A stretch of 64,000 nt of DNA from Locusta migratoria (taxonomy: Eukaryota > Arthropoda > Insecta > Orthoptera > Acrididae), in assembly GCA_026315105.1 (NCBI GenBank), contig CM048748.1, positions 482,201,150-482,265,149 on the forward strand. The letters run 5' to 3'. Position 1 is the stretch's first letter; each line of letters starts with the position of its first letter. The position numbers were made by a program, and so were the translations under genes. Under the pieces are notes generated by a model. The model was not told the DNA's origin and searched no databases. It saw only the letters and a program-made list of their open reading frames with translations. Positions 19,111-30,500 of this stretch are shown in pieces.

Positions 19111-20490
19111 TTAATATATTCTATATCTGTCAAAATTTTGCAAAAATAAAGTCCACCTCATCAGACGACTATGCAACAACTTGCTTTCAAACGAAAAGGA
19201 TAACGCTTGATGATCAGTATATACTATTATTTTAGATCCCCATATAAGATTTTGAAACTTGGTTATAGCCCAAACTATTGCAAGTAACTCTTTTTCTGTT
19301 GTGGAATAATTCCTTTCATGAGATGTTAAACATCTACTTGCAAAGGCTATCTGGTTATGATCTCCTTCTTGTGGATTCCAGTGGCTCTGAAACAATTCCG
19401 CTGCAACACCATAAGCTGATGCATCGATTGCTAGTTTAAATGGTTGTCCTAGTACTGGATGTCTTAATACGTCAGATTCTACAAGAGCCTGATTCATCTA
19501 TTGAAAAGCTGCTGAATTTCCTTCGGTCCATTTCCATGGTTTTTTTTTTTTTTTTCTTTAATAAATCTAGTATAATGGGATTATTTAATACATGGCACTT
19601 CACATATCTCCTGTAGAAATTAATTAGTCCCAAAAAATCTTTCAACTGCTTAACAGTTTCAGGTTCTAGACAGTCCTTTATAACTTCAATTCTCTCAGGA
19701 TCCGGTCTTATTCCCTTTATGCCAACATAATGTCCTAAAAATTTAACTTCATCCCTACCAAAAACTGACTTACTGAGCTTTAAAGTAATTCCTTTCTCAA
19801 GGCACCTAGATAACAACACAGTGGTACTCCAAACTTTCTGAAATTATCCAAATATCATCGACATAGATGATAAGTTGTTGTAATAAGTCTCTCCCCAATG
19901 CTTCATCCAATGCCCTTATAAATAAAGAAATGTTCAATCCAAACGGCAATACCTTGTATTGGTACGCTTTACCATCGAACAAAAAAGTGGTATATTTTCG
20001 AAAATCCTCATAGATACCCACTTGATGATATCCGATGTCAAATCTACAGAACTAAAGTACTTAGCCTTCTCATATTTAGTCAAAATATCATCAATACACA
20101 TTGGTCTATCATGTTCCATTTCAATATGTATATTTTAAGTATGTGCATCAAGTACAATGCGTATTCCACCACATATGTTTCTCACACAAACCAATGGATT
20201 GTTAAATGCACTGTTGCTCCTATCTATAACACCATTATCCAATATCTTGTATATTTCTTCCTGTACTTGATGTCGTACACTAAGAAGTATCGGGTAAGGC
20301 CGACAGAAAAATGGTTTGGTGTCTTTCATTTTAAAAGAGCACATATATCCTCCTAAGGTACCAGGTTTGTTCGAAAATACCTCTTGATACTTTACAATTA
20401 ATGAAAATAATTCATGCTTTTGCTCATTAGACAACAAGTCAGATCCGTACGCTTTATATTTCAAGTCACTCTCACTTACAGAACTAGTCA
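19111..20490 (-). pseudogene. Gypsy reverse transcriptase - RNase H relic
   Basis: RT in at least three frames: LDNGVIDRSNSAFNNPLV and IRIVLDAHT (20200-20150), FSSVDLTSDI (motif A), KVLPFGLNISLF, then IIYVDDIWIISES (YVDD box, 19870), EVKFLGHYVGIKGIRPD and FLGLINFYRRYV (thumb/connection). RNase H at 19497-19111: LAIDASAYGVAAELFQ, TEKELLAIVWAI, VYTDHQALSF, all catalytic acids visible. The order RT then RNase H then integrase is that of Ty3/gypsy. A poly-T run near 19540 contributes one break. Confidence 0.82.
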
Positions 20491-20593
20491 TTTCTTTCGT
20501 TTTGATTACTTGTTAGGTCGACTCTAAAAGTATCGAAACAAATTCTGTTGAGTTGTTATTATCTGTGAAAAAAGGTAAACAGGAAACATCACC

Positions 20594-21006
20594 TTAGATA
20601 TACCCTGTGACATCTAAAGTCACTTCATAACGATAAAGCCAATCTATTCCAAATAATAAATCAACATTTAATTTAGGTGCTAGTAACATAGTTATCATAC
20701 ATACTAAATTACTCAGTCGGACTGGTAGTTGCGTCTTGGTTCTTATTGACTGGCTTTTATAACCTGTAATACCTAATATGTGATGCCACTGACAGGTAAT
20801 GTTAGACATGAATGACCCTTCTTAATTCTCTCGAAATATTCTTGCGAAATGATGGAAATTTCACTTCCACTATCCACTAAAATATTAACAGGTAGGTCAA
20901 AAATAGATCCAATTATTATAGGTTTTTCTTTCATTCGTTTATTACAATTACTTTCCTTTAGTAACCATTCCCGTATAGGTTTGGAATGTATGAAACTTAT
21001 GACCAA
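20594..21006 (-). pseudogene. Gypsy aspartic protease relic
   Basis: Contains LPVNILVDSGSEISIIS (retropepsin DSG active site near 20880) and, after a break near 20800, LNVDLLFGIDWLYRYEVTLD, the conserved G-(I/L)DWL flap-region motif. It lies between gag and RT as expected. Confidence 0.8.
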
Positions 21007-21030
21007 TTTTTATATTAGGGTCCTAAGTCA

Positions 21031-21490
21031 CTATATCACATCTTGAGAATGGACCCACAACCCAAGAAGTGGAGAGTTTACCTTAGCTACATTTTGTGTA
21101 GTTTCAACATCAGTTTGTGTCGAACACTGTACCGATTTAGATTGACAACTTTTATTATTCCCTAAATACTTTTTGTTTTTGTTATGTCTTATTACTGTTT
21201 TTACTTGTTTCTTGCCTCCTGTGTACCTCACATAAATACACTTCTCTCGTTCGATTGTCTCTATTTGAATTTGCCTGTCCGTTATTGTTACTATATTTGT
21301 CCTGGGGCTTCTGCAAAGAATCAACCCCTTCTGCAACGTCCAACAACTCTCCAGTTGTTTTCCATCTTCTACACCATATCTTACTCTGAACTGACATGGG
21401 TAATCTTCGAACTAATACATTTGCTAAATACTCTTCATCTACCAATTTATCTAGGAATTTAGCTTTTGTCAAATGATCCTGAATATACTG
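21031..21490 (-). pseudogene. Gypsy gag relic, C-terminal part
   Basis: Reads TKAKFLDKLVDEEYLANVLV RRLP, then QSKIWCRRWKTTGELLDVAEGV and a basic tail. The same order occurs in the plus-strand gypsy at 34560-34740 (KAKFLDKPIDKEYLANLLI), which identifies it as capsid C-terminus plus linker. No CCHC knuckle is seen. Confidence 0.65.
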
Positions 21491-21539
21491 TTTAACAGTA
21501 CCTTATTTTCTGTCATATGGTACTGGGTCTATAAACATC

Positions 21540-21818
21540 CGCACATATACACAAACACACCTGGGCAGACATACTGTAGAAAGCAAAGAAGCAACTTCTT
21601 TGTTTTCTACAGTATGTCTGCCTAGGTGTGTTTGCGTTTGTGTATATGTATGGGCATGTGTGTATTTGTATTTGTTTACACTCCTTTTTTCACCCCAAGG
21701 AAAGTCTTTCCTGTCCCAGGATTGGAATGGCTCCTTACACAATTGCTTAAAACCCTCATCATTTCCTTTTCTCTCTCCTTCCCTTCTGCCTGAAGAAGCA
21801 GCTAGGCTGCAAAAGATA

Positions 21819-21855
<37 letters not shown>

Positions 21856-21947
21856 ATTTATTTGTGCTACTATCCACACCTGTGAGTAATCTTCATCTAT
21901 TTTTTATATATATTTTTCCTGCTAGCAATTTTTTGTCTATAATACTA
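21540..21947 (+). mobile_element. Penelope terminal-repeat foldback insertion in gypsy gag
   Basis: 408-bp insertion. A left inverted arm of only about 55 bp (21540-21593) faces a complete plus-strand terminal repeat (21599-21947) with a hammerhead-like core at 21790-21816, (GT)n, and the terminal ttttcctgctagcaattttt. No coding sequence. Flanked by an 11-bp duplication, so it arrived as a unit. Confidence 0.82.
21790..21816 (+). ncRNA. Hammerhead-like core, variant stem II
   Basis: CTGAAGA-A-GCAGC-TAG-GCTGC-AAAAG. Stem II GCAGC/GCTGC is a compensated variant of GCAAC/GTTGC; the GAAA box is mutated to AAAA. Confidence 0.4.
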
Positions 21948-21958
21948 CTATAAACATC

Positions 21959-22174
21959 ATTAGTTACTGTTTCTAATTTCAGATCAATATTAGATTCTAG
22001 TTTTATTAAGCTCTCTCTGAAATCTTTAGACTGACTGTCAATGCTGCTACTAATTTCACTAGATTGACTGTCGATCCTGCTACTAATTTCTTTTAACATC
22101 GCCACTAACGGTAAATCTGCACCAGCAACATTCTCTTCAGCCATTATTTTGGTTTGTGATCTTGTCACTGGCAT
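21959..22174 (-). pseudogene. Gypsy gag N-terminus
   Basis: ATG at 22174 followed by PVTRSQTKIMAEENVAGADL and a heptad-like segment rich in SSRIDSQS and SLIKLESNIDLKLE, probably coiled coil. It is separated from the rest of gag by the foldback insertion and by lost sequence. Confidence 0.65.
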
Positions 22175-22853
22175 AAATTAAAACCACTTCTACACACACT
22201 AAACCACTTAGTCACAATAAAAAGAATTTATACGCTCACCACGGAGTACGTCTAGAACCACAGTGGCAGCACTGGTCAGCCAGTAAGGACAGTAGGCTGC
22301 AACTAAAAATTCCTCATATGGCGTCTCGGTGTCTAGGCGTGATGTTTAATTCCGACAAGAACCGCTCCAACTTTCTCTTCTGTTCTTCTAGTGCTAGTTT
22401 TGCACAAATGATTTCTTCAGTTGCGACGAAATAATGGTTCACAGTTTCTGCTACTAATTTCACTAGATTGACTGTCGATCCTGCTACTAATTTCTTTTAA
22501 CATTGCCACTAACAGTAAATCTGCACCAGCAACATTCTCTTCAGCCGTTATTTTGGTTTGTGATCTTGTCACTGGCATAAATTAAAACCACTTCTACACA
22601 CACTAAAACTCTTAGTCACAATAAAAAGAATTTATACGCTCACCATGGAGTACATCTAGAACCACAGTGGCAGCACTGGTCAGCCAGTAAGGACAGTAGG
22701 CTGCAACTAAAAATTCCTCATATGGCGTTTTCGTGTGTAGGCTTGATGTTTAATTCTGACAAGAACCGCTCCCACTTTCTCTTCTGTTCTTCTAGTGCTA
22801 GTTTTTCACAAATGATTTCTTCAGTTGCAACGAAATAATCGTTTACAGTTTCT
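22043..22853. repeat. About 403-bp tandem duplication of gypsy leader and gag start
   Basis: 22043-22445 and 22446-22853 repeat the same sequence with scattered substitutions (for example catcgccactaacgg versus cattgccactaacag). The unit spans the gag start codon and the untranslated leader, so two gag starts exist. Confidence 0.85.
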
Positions 22854-22899
22854 GATTTCTGCGAGACCTCTTCTTAATTGTTCACACTCTTATTTCAAG

Positions 22900-23237
22900 T
22901 TCGTGTTGCCCATCGGTCGCCGTACTGTATTATATATGTATCCAAAGACTGGTATTTCGCGTCCTGTGTTACAGCTGACACATTGTGTTGTTACTTCAAT
23001 TTCAGTTATGGATTATATGGCGTAAAGTTCCCTTCAAGTCCGTATTTCAACTTCCTCTTTATCTTTTAAGGTGATTAACAATAAAACGAGGTCCAGCTAC
23101 AATGTGCCTCTAAATTCCTTCACATTATTACACTTCAAATCCTTTCTTAAACTTACACCATTGCATAAAATAACTGCTGAACAATACATTACTTGTTCTG
23201 ATTAATTACAACACTTTCATTGACAATTAGATACAAT
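22900..23237 (-). repeat. 5' LTR of the minus gypsy, inner part
   Basis: Contains a block (aacgaggtccagctacaatgtgcctc) matching the LTR of the nested element at 38140 and 42465. The inner boundary is approximate. The LTR is interrupted at 23237 by I-type copy C and resumes at 29046. Confidence 0.6.
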
Positions 23238-23378
23238 TTATTCTTTTTTGTGGTTTTAGGGCGCACAACTTCTAAGGTCATTAGCGCCCAGATAAGAACA
23301 GAGATTCGCTAGATCTCGAAAAATTGGTAGAGTATCAAGTGAAAGCTAAAAACGAAAGATAAAAAACAATTAGAAGGG

Positions 23379-26300
23379 TTAAATATCCTTTGATAAATTG
23401 GCCATGTTGATAACACGCAAAACTCGAGCAGCTGCTCATATGTCATCAGCTAAAAGTTCCTCCAGAGTAGACAGAAAGTGAAGGGCTACACGGAAATGAT
23501 TCAAATTAACACAAGACAGTAAAACATGTCGCACCGACAGCAATTCACCGCAGGAGCACAGCGGTGCAGGGTCGGCAGTTAGCAAATGACAGTGGCTGAA
23601 ATGGCAGTGACCGATCCACAACTGGGCCAGGATGACCTCCTCTCGCCGAGAGGGGCGTGAGGAGGTCCTCCAAGCAGTCGGGATCAGTTTTACAGTTCTC
23701 AATTTATTGTTGTGGAGTGAGAACCACGCACTGTGCCAGGACGACACAATACTCCGGCGAAGAGCCCGTTGAACATCGTCTGATGGGACGCAAAAAGTAG
23801 CCATGCGAGGCAAAAGAGCTGCTGCCTTGGCTGCTATGTTGGCGGTCTCATTCCTGGGCACACCCACGTGGCCAGGGACCCACAGAAAAGAAACATGACA
23901 GATGTCATCTGCTACCAACTGGAGGGAGCGTTGGATCCGATATACGAGAGGATGGGTCGAAAAAGGGTCCTTAAGACTCTGCAGGGCACTAAGGGAGTCC
24001 GAACAGATGGCATAAAAAGGATGGCGGCGGGTATATAAAACAGCCTGGTGGAGGGCAAAACGCTAAGCCATGAAATTCGAGCACCGGTCAGGGAGCTTGT
24101 ATTGGAAACGGTTGACGCAGACGACGAAGGCAGATCCGACACCGTCAGTGCTCTTGGAACCATCAGTGTAGATAAATATGGCATTATCGAACTGCGAACG
24201 GAGTTCGACATGCCTCGAGCGGTATACCAAATCCGGGATGCTCTCCTTGGCCAGCACCACAAGTTCAAGGTGAGTGTGAACCTGGGCCTGATGTCATGGT
24301 GGCAATGGACTCTCTCTCAACCTAAAGGTTGAAGGAAGTGTGAAATCGAGCCGCTGAAGCAAGCAGCAAAACCGAACTCCAGGTGGAAGCAAGGCTATCA
24401 CAGACAATTGATATTGGCGATCGAGTGAGTCGTTAAAAAATAATAGGTAAGAAGGATGGTTGGGCATCGACTGCAGGCGGCATGCGTACTGACAAAAGAG
24501 TATGTCACACCGGGTGGTCAAGGGTAACACAGCAGCTTCGGCATACAGACTTTCAACAGGGCTGGTATAAAATGCACCGGTCGCCAGGCGCAATGCCCGA
24601 AGGTGAATAGAGTTGAGATGGCGGAGAAGCGACGGCCGTGCAGAAGAGTATGCAAGGCTTCCGTAATCTAGCTTCGACTGAACAATGGCCTGGTAAAGGT
24701 GAAGCAGGACAGTGCGATCTGCTCCCCATGATGTGCCACTGAGGACACAAAGAACATTAAGGGATCAGGCACAACGGGCAGCCAGGTAGGACACATGTGT
24801 GGACCAGCAACGTTTTCGATCAAACATGAGTTCCAAGAATTTCGTTGTTTCCAGGAAAGGAAGAGCTACGGGGCCGAGACGTAGAGAACGTGGAAGAAAT
24901 TCCTTGTATCTCCAGAAGTTTATACACACCTTTTTCTCAGTGGAGAAGTGGAAGCATTTCGCAATGCTCCAGGAATAAAGGCGGTCAAGACAGCGTTGAA
25001 GACAAAGCTCCAAGAGACACGTCCGCTGGGCGCTGCAATAAACTGCAAAATCGTGTGCAAAAAGGGATCCCGAAATGTCGGCTGAAAGGCAGTCTACAAT
25101 CGGATTGATTGCAATGGCAAAACGAGCCACGCTCAAGACAGAGCCCTGTGGCACCCCATTCTCCTGGCGAAAGGTATCTGACAAAACAGAGCCCACCTGT
25201 ACCCAGAAGTTGCGATCCACCAAAAACGCTTGAATAAAGAGAGGGAGGTGGCCACGAAGGCCCCATGTGTGCAATGTGCGGAGAATGCCCGCCCTCCAAC
25301 AGGTATCATAAGCCTTCTCTAAGTCGAAGAACACCTTACAGTTTGATGCTTCCTTAAAAAGTTATTCATAATAAAGGTTGACAAGGTGACGAGGTGATCA
25401 GCAGCAGAGCGGTATGTACGAAAACCACATTGAATATTTGTCACGAGGTGTCGAGATTCGAGGAGCCAGACCAACCGAGCGTTAACCATGCGTTCCATCA
25501 CCTTACAGATGCAGCTAGTAAGAGAAATGGAGCAATAAGTGGATGGAAGATGTTTGTTCTTTCCTGGTTTGGGGATGGGGACAACCATGGCTTCACGCCA
25601 ACTTGTGGGAACCTGACCTTCAGTGCATACGCGATTATAGGTGCTAAGTAGGAAACACTTGCCCGCAGGAGAAAGGTTCTTCAGCATCTCAATATGGATG
25701 GAGTCAGGCCCGGGTGCAGAAGATCAGGACAGGGCGAGAGCACGGTCTAGCTCCTGCATGGTGAAGAAGACATTATATCTTTCACGATTAAAAGAGTGGA
25801 AAGAAGGCAGACGTGCCTCCTCTACCTGTTTGCGAGGGAGGAAGGCAGAGTGGTAATGGGCAGAGCTCGAAACCTCTGCAAAGAAATGGCCCAATCCGTT
25901 GGAAATACCAGCAGGGTCCACAAGGACAGCGTTCTCGATGATCAGGCTAGAAATCAGGGAGTGGACCTTGATGCCAGATAAATGGCGTAGGCCACCCCAT
26001 ACAGCCGAGGAGGGAGTAAAGCAGTTAAAAGAACTGGTAAAAGCAATCCAGCAAGCTATTTTGCTGTCGTTTATAACATGATGACATTGCGCTCGCAGTC
26101 ATTTACAGTTGATACAATTCTCCAAAGTTTGGTGGCGGCGGAAGGTGCATAAAGCATGGCGCCGGGCTTGAAGAGCGTCACGGCAGGTTGAAGTCCACCA
26201 TGGGATCAGGACAAGACCTGACTGTCACAGCAGGAAAAATTCTGGTCGTGAAAAACAGCCATGGAAGAATAAAGCCCCCCATCGGCTTTAGAGATGTTCC

Positions 26301-26986
26301 AACTGGTGGGACGAGGAGATGGGAAATGATGCAGGAAGTGGATGACACAAGGAAACTGGTCACTGGAGTACGTGTCAGGAAGTGCATACCACTCAAACCA
26401 ACTGGCAAGCTGAGGAGTGCATATCGCGAGGTCTATATGGGAATAAGTATGTGTTGTGTCGGAAAGGAAGGTCGGTGCAACCAGTGTTGAGGCAAACAAG
26501 ATTGAGGTGTTGGAAAAAGTCCACCAAAAGGGAGCCTCTCGGACAAGGTGCCGGAGAGAGCCATAGGGGGTGGTGGGCATTAAAGTCGCCTACCAACAAG
26601 AAAGGTAAAGGGAGCTGGTCAACGAGGTGTAGCACATCTGCCCTAGTAAGGGCGGATAACGATGGCCAACAGATATTACAGAGAGAAAAGGAAAAGTTGG
26701 ACAGAGTGATGCGGACGGCAACTGCCTGTAGGTGAATATGCAATGAAACGGGATGGTGATAGACATCGTCCCGAATGGGCATCAGAACCCCTTCATGGGC
26801 TGGGGTACCTTCCACAGGTGGCAAGTCTAAACGCACAGAGGTGTAGTGGGGGAAGTCTGCACGATCACATGGACGTAACTTAGTTTCTTCGAGACAAACT
26901 AGAAGCGGGCAGTGCAATCGAAGGAGTAGTTTTAATTCCTCCCGATTGGAACGAATGCCGCGAATATTCCATTTAAGGAGTGCCAT
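23379..26986 (-). pseudogene. ORF2 relic of copy C
   Basis: ATG at 26986 (MALLKWNIRGIRSN). The endonuclease is readable to about 26400 (LEETKL, LVGDFNAHHPLW), RT at 25690-24765 (IPKPGKNKHL, FFDLEKAYDTC, GVPQGSVLS, LFAHDFAVYC) and RNase H at 24260-23440 (IYTDGSKS, VPGHVGVPRNE). The RT box reads AHDF, so the first catalytic aspartate of FVDD is lost, and a nonsense codon truncates the C-terminus near 23436. At the codon that is a stop in copy B, this copy keeps tyrosine, which shows copy B's stop is a new mutation. Confidence 0.88.
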
Positions 26987-27035
26987 GTTAAAAATGAGAG
27001 ACGAAAAGAAGATAAAAACGAACAAGCAGGTGGGG

Positions 27036-28438
27036 TCACCTCGACGGCCGCTGAGGACTGGACTTCGAAGGAGCACTACTGTCGCTATCTACAGACAAAG
27101 TATCATGTTCCATAGGCTTAACTGATGCATCTGCCACCTTCCCGAGTTTATCAGGAAGGGGAGCTTCCGCCACCGGTAAAATTCCAGTTGCCCGACTAAC
27201 AGCAGTGCGTACCGGCGAGACAGAAGATGACCAGGGTCGACTACTGTTGGGCGGCATGACGGATGGGTCACGCCTCGGCAGGGAAGGAGAGGAACTTTTT
27301 TTTGTTGGCTCTTCTGGAAGAGTGACGGTGAGAAGAGGCAGTTGACAGTTGAGAAGCCTGAGTACGTAGAAAATCTTCACGGACTGGTTCCTTTTTCAAA
27401 GTCCGGTCATCTTGTTTAGGTGCCTGCGGTTTATTAGAGGTTGACAAAGACTGAACTTTAGAAGCAGCAGGCGGAAGCGGGGACGTGGAACAGGCAATCT
27501 TTGGGCTGGCCGATCACACAACTGTGTAAGCGAAAAAGAAATCACAGGTCTGTGTACCTGCATCCTTAGTAGGTCGAGTGGAGGTGAGGACCTTACTGTA
27601 AGTGCCCGCTGGGAGGAAAGTGGGCTTTCAACTCTCCAGCAACTTTTGAGCGGCAGATGTTGAGACCTTTTCCGTGACCCGAATTTGCTGAATGACCTTT
27701 TCATCCTTATATACAGGGCAATCTCGAGAAGAAGCCGTGTGGTCACTGTTGCAATTAAGGCAGTGAGGGGACGGAGGTGGGCAATCCCCCTCATGGGCGT
27801 CCCTACCACAAGTGACACATTTTGCTGCATTAGGGCAAGATTGACGGGTGTGGTTGTATCTGTGGCATTGGAAACAGCGTGTTGGGTTTGGTACATAAGG
27901 GCGGAGGGAGATAACTTCATACCCTGCTTTGTCTTTGTACGGGAGTTCAACTCTGTCGAATGTCAAAAACACAGTACGAGTTGGTGTCAGCTGGTTATCG
28001 ATCTTTTTCAACACTCTATGCACGGCTGTTACACCCTGATCCGACATGTAGGTTTGTATTTCTTCGTCAGACAACCCATCAAGGGATCTCGTGAAAACTA
28101 CCCCCCGTGATGAACTTAGTGTGCGATGCGCTTCTACCTGGACAGGAAACGTGTGTAGCAACATAGTACTTATCAGTTTTTGCGCCTGGAAGGCACTGTC
28201 ACTACCAGCAACAATGTTCCATTGCGCTGGCGCGAACAGGCCTTAACAGGGCCAGCAATCTCATCAACACCTTTCTGAATGACGAAAGGATTTACAGAAG
28301 TGAAATCTTTACCATCAGTTCGAGAGGCAACTAGGAATTTTGGGAGACTGGGCAAAGTTTTCATTTTCTTATGCTGAGGCGAATCGATCTTTCTTTTTTG
28401 GGTCAAAGTCAAAGGAGAAGAGAAGAGAAGAAAGTCAT
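27036..28438 (-). pseudogene. ORF1 relic of copy C
   Basis: Same product as 12596-13987, in three frames. The conserved ATG is at 28438. FLVASRTDGKDFTSVNPFVI is near 28330, and the zinc knuckles CFQCHRYNHTRQSC, CVTCGRDAHEGDC and CLNCNSDHTASSRDC (27880-27740) are intact. The first knuckle has the better consensus here than in copy B. Breaks lie near 28200, 27630 and 27400. Confidence 0.85.
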
Positions 28439-29045
28439 TGCGGAAGTAGCCCCCGTCTCTGATGGCGCGCTCCTTCCTAGTGGGGGCCCTCTATGAGGGC
28501 TTACCTGCCTTAGGTGACACCTCAGGTCACACCTCCCGAGAACTGAGGGAGGGACCAATCTGCATGTTCGGAAGGTACCAGCTCGGGCAATCACCCTTCC
28601 GTGGGCCTGGCCTTTACCAGGGGGTACATACGTGCCCTACTTGTCTACCCGGGGTGGGGAATTACGCGTTAACCCGTCACCTGCTACGAATGATAATGCT
28701 TGGGTCGGCCTTCAGACATGCACAGGCAGGAAAGAAGAATAGAGGAAGTGAAGAGAAAGAAGTGTCTCAAATGCCAAAGCGGAGACTAATGAGGAGGAGA
28801 GGAAGGCTAGGAAAGTGCAGCAAGGAGAGAAAGGCAGAAGCAAACGTTAGGAAAGGGAGAAACCAAGGAAAAAGATAATCTGGGACAAGAAACCACCTTG
28901 ATTCACAAAGGACGCCCGTCTCCAGGCGAAGGCATGAACCGGGAGGGAAAGTGAAGCAGCATGGGGCGGAAAAAAAGCTGCTTCAGCTCGTGGCCCCGTG
29001 CGCTCCACACACATATCCACAAAAGAGCTGTGGGCCCCCTGGGGG

Positions 29046-29326
29046 AAATAGATAAAATGCCAGAATAAGTACAAGTATCTCTTTTGCACATTATATCCAA
29101 TCTCAACAACGTAAAAACCAGAATAATTAAAACAAAAGCTTTCACACATGAAGTTCATATATAAACACTGAGTTTCTATATGATTTACTCCAGGATTCTC
29201 TTCTGCCCCTTCTCTTACAATCCACTTTGCAATGCCAACTGCTTGACATATCTGCAACAAAGATTAACGGCTTGATTAACTCAAGTTGATACTAGAAGAA
29301 AATGTATTTAATTCTGTAATACTACA
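29046..29326 (-). repeat. 5' LTR of the minus gypsy, outer part
   Basis: From the insertion point of copy C to the LTR terminus ...aatactaca at 29326, whose complement TGTAGTATT is the LTR start. Penelope coding sequence begins immediately at 29327. An exon-like acceptor and donor pair near 29218-29255 is treated under rejected items. Confidence 0.6.
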
Positions 29327-30500
29327 GCTCCATACACACTTCCATCCATATTAAACCTCCCGACTACAAACAGTACCTACACTTTGACAAAGAAGGGAGG
29401 AAGCTTGGAGTTTAACGTCCCATCGACAGCATGGTCATTAGAGACGAAGTTTAACGCTCAGAAGGTTTGAGTAAGAATATGGAAGGAAATCGGCCATGCC
29501 CTTTCAAAGGAACCATCCTGGCATTTACCTGGAGTGATTTAGAGAAATCATGGAAAACCTAAATCGGGATGGCTGGAAGTGGATTTGAACCATCATCCGC
29601 CTGAATGTGAGTCCAGTGTGTTACCACTGCGCCACCTCGCTTGGTTACACTTTTACAGTTGTCATCCCTTTCACATCAAAAAATCGCTTCCTTACTGCCT
29701 GGCCACTGGTAGACGGCAAATCTGCAGTGACAAGAATTCCCTTTCTCAATATGCTAAGAGTCTCAAAAAGGTCTTCACAGACAGAATCTACCCCACAGAC
29801 CTAGTCCAGAAACAGATCTCCTGTGCCATATCCTCACACATCCCAAATCCTCCCTCTAACACTAGTACCCATCCACAAAAAAGTGCTCCCCTTATCACCC
29901 TGGAGTAGAACAACTAAAGTGCATCCTTCCCCAAGGTTTTGATTTTTTGTCCTCATGTCCAGACATGAGAGACATCCTGCCCCCTCCTCCTGAAGTGGTG
30001 TTCCGTCACCCTCCAAACCTCCATAACATTCTAGTCCATCCCAATGCCACCCTGGAACCCAGCCCACTACCACAGGGATCATATCCTTGTGGAAGACCCC
30101 GCTGCAAGACCTGTCCAATCCACCCACCCAACACAACTTATTCCCATCCTGTCACAGGCTAATCCTACCCTATCAGAGGGAGGGCCACATGTGAAAGCAG
30201 CCATGTAATTTACCAACTGTGCTGCAATCTTTGTGCAGCTTAGTATGACCAGCAACCAGCTGTCCATTAGGATGAATGGACACTGCCAAACTGTGGTCAA
30301 AAACAATGGCTGCTTCACAACCTGGGCCATCAGGATCCTCCCACCCATCAACAACTTTTCTGAATTACGCAGATGTGAGTTCTCCAATTCCAAAATCATC
30401 CAGGCCTCAACCTACGATAACTTCCCTTTTTTCCACACCTCTCAGTTCCTACCTCTCTATCCTATCCCTTATCCCTCACGAACTTAGTCCTACATGTCCA
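29327..30500 (+). pseudogene. Penelope-like element relic 1: RT end, linker, GIY-YIG
   Basis: Begins in the RT C-terminal region (SIHTSIHIK), is split by a SINE (29386-29645), then continues HPFHIKKSLPYCL, LVQKQISCAISSHI, the linker with CGRPRCKTCPIHPP (29940-30160), and a partial endonuclease VIYQLCCNLCAA then MTSNQLSIRMNGH. The YIG tyrosine/glycine are lost to a frameshift near 30230. It belongs to the subfamily with NN-CFTTWAI downstream, distinct from the CLHC-EAFYVG copies. A second copy follows directly, so the two stand in tandem. Confidence 0.78.
29386..29645 (-). mobile_element. tRNA-derived SINE inserted in Penelope
   Basis: 260 bp between an 8-bp duplication TACACTTT (29378-29385 and 29646-29653). 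On the minus strand it begins with a tRNA-like head: A-box-like ggtggcgcagtggtaacac and B-box ggttcaaatcc, the internal pol III promoter. A body follows, including ggcatggccgatttcc and gacgttaaactccaagcttc. No poly(A) is evident. Confidence 0.8.

Larger units (their letters stand above)
21529..21958. repeat. Target-site duplication pair around the foldback at 21540
   Basis: CTATAAACATC at 21529-21539 and again at 21948-21958, exact 11-bp match flanking a Penelope terminal-repeat foldback. Confidence 0.85.
23238..29045 (-). mobile_element. I-type non-LTR retrotransposon, copy C, nearly full length but broken
   Basis: Spans from an A-rich 3' end (23238-23259) to the same GC-rich 5' start as copy B at 29045. 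Flanked by a 13-bp duplication with two mismatches: aattagatacaat at 23225-23237 and aaatagataaaat at 29046-29058. ORF1 and ORF2 both carry several frameshifts, stops and small deletions (about 70 bp lost near 26220). It lies inside the 5' LTR of the minus gypsy element. Confidence 0.88.
17600..29326 (-). mobile_element. Decayed Ty3/gypsy LTR retrotransposon (minus) with nested insertions
   Basis: Order on the minus strand: 5' LTR (29326-29046 and 23237 to about 22900, split by I-type copy C), leader, gag, protease, RT-RNase H, integrase. The 5' LTR starts TGTAGTA at 29326, like the TGTAGTG of the plus-strand gypsy LTR; without the insertion it is about 620 bp, the same size class. No 3' LTR is visible: the integrase end is followed by about 170 bp and then the Penelope repeat. 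Every coding domain is frameshifted. No envelope gene was seen. Confidence 0.8.

Noticed and set aside
29218..29260. Possible 33-bp STOML2 mini-exon: acceptor tttgttgcag and donor gtaagag on the minus strand
   Set aside because: Inserted between exons B and C it would create an in-frame stop, it has no match to the protein family, and exons B and C already join perfectly. It also lies within a gypsy LTR.
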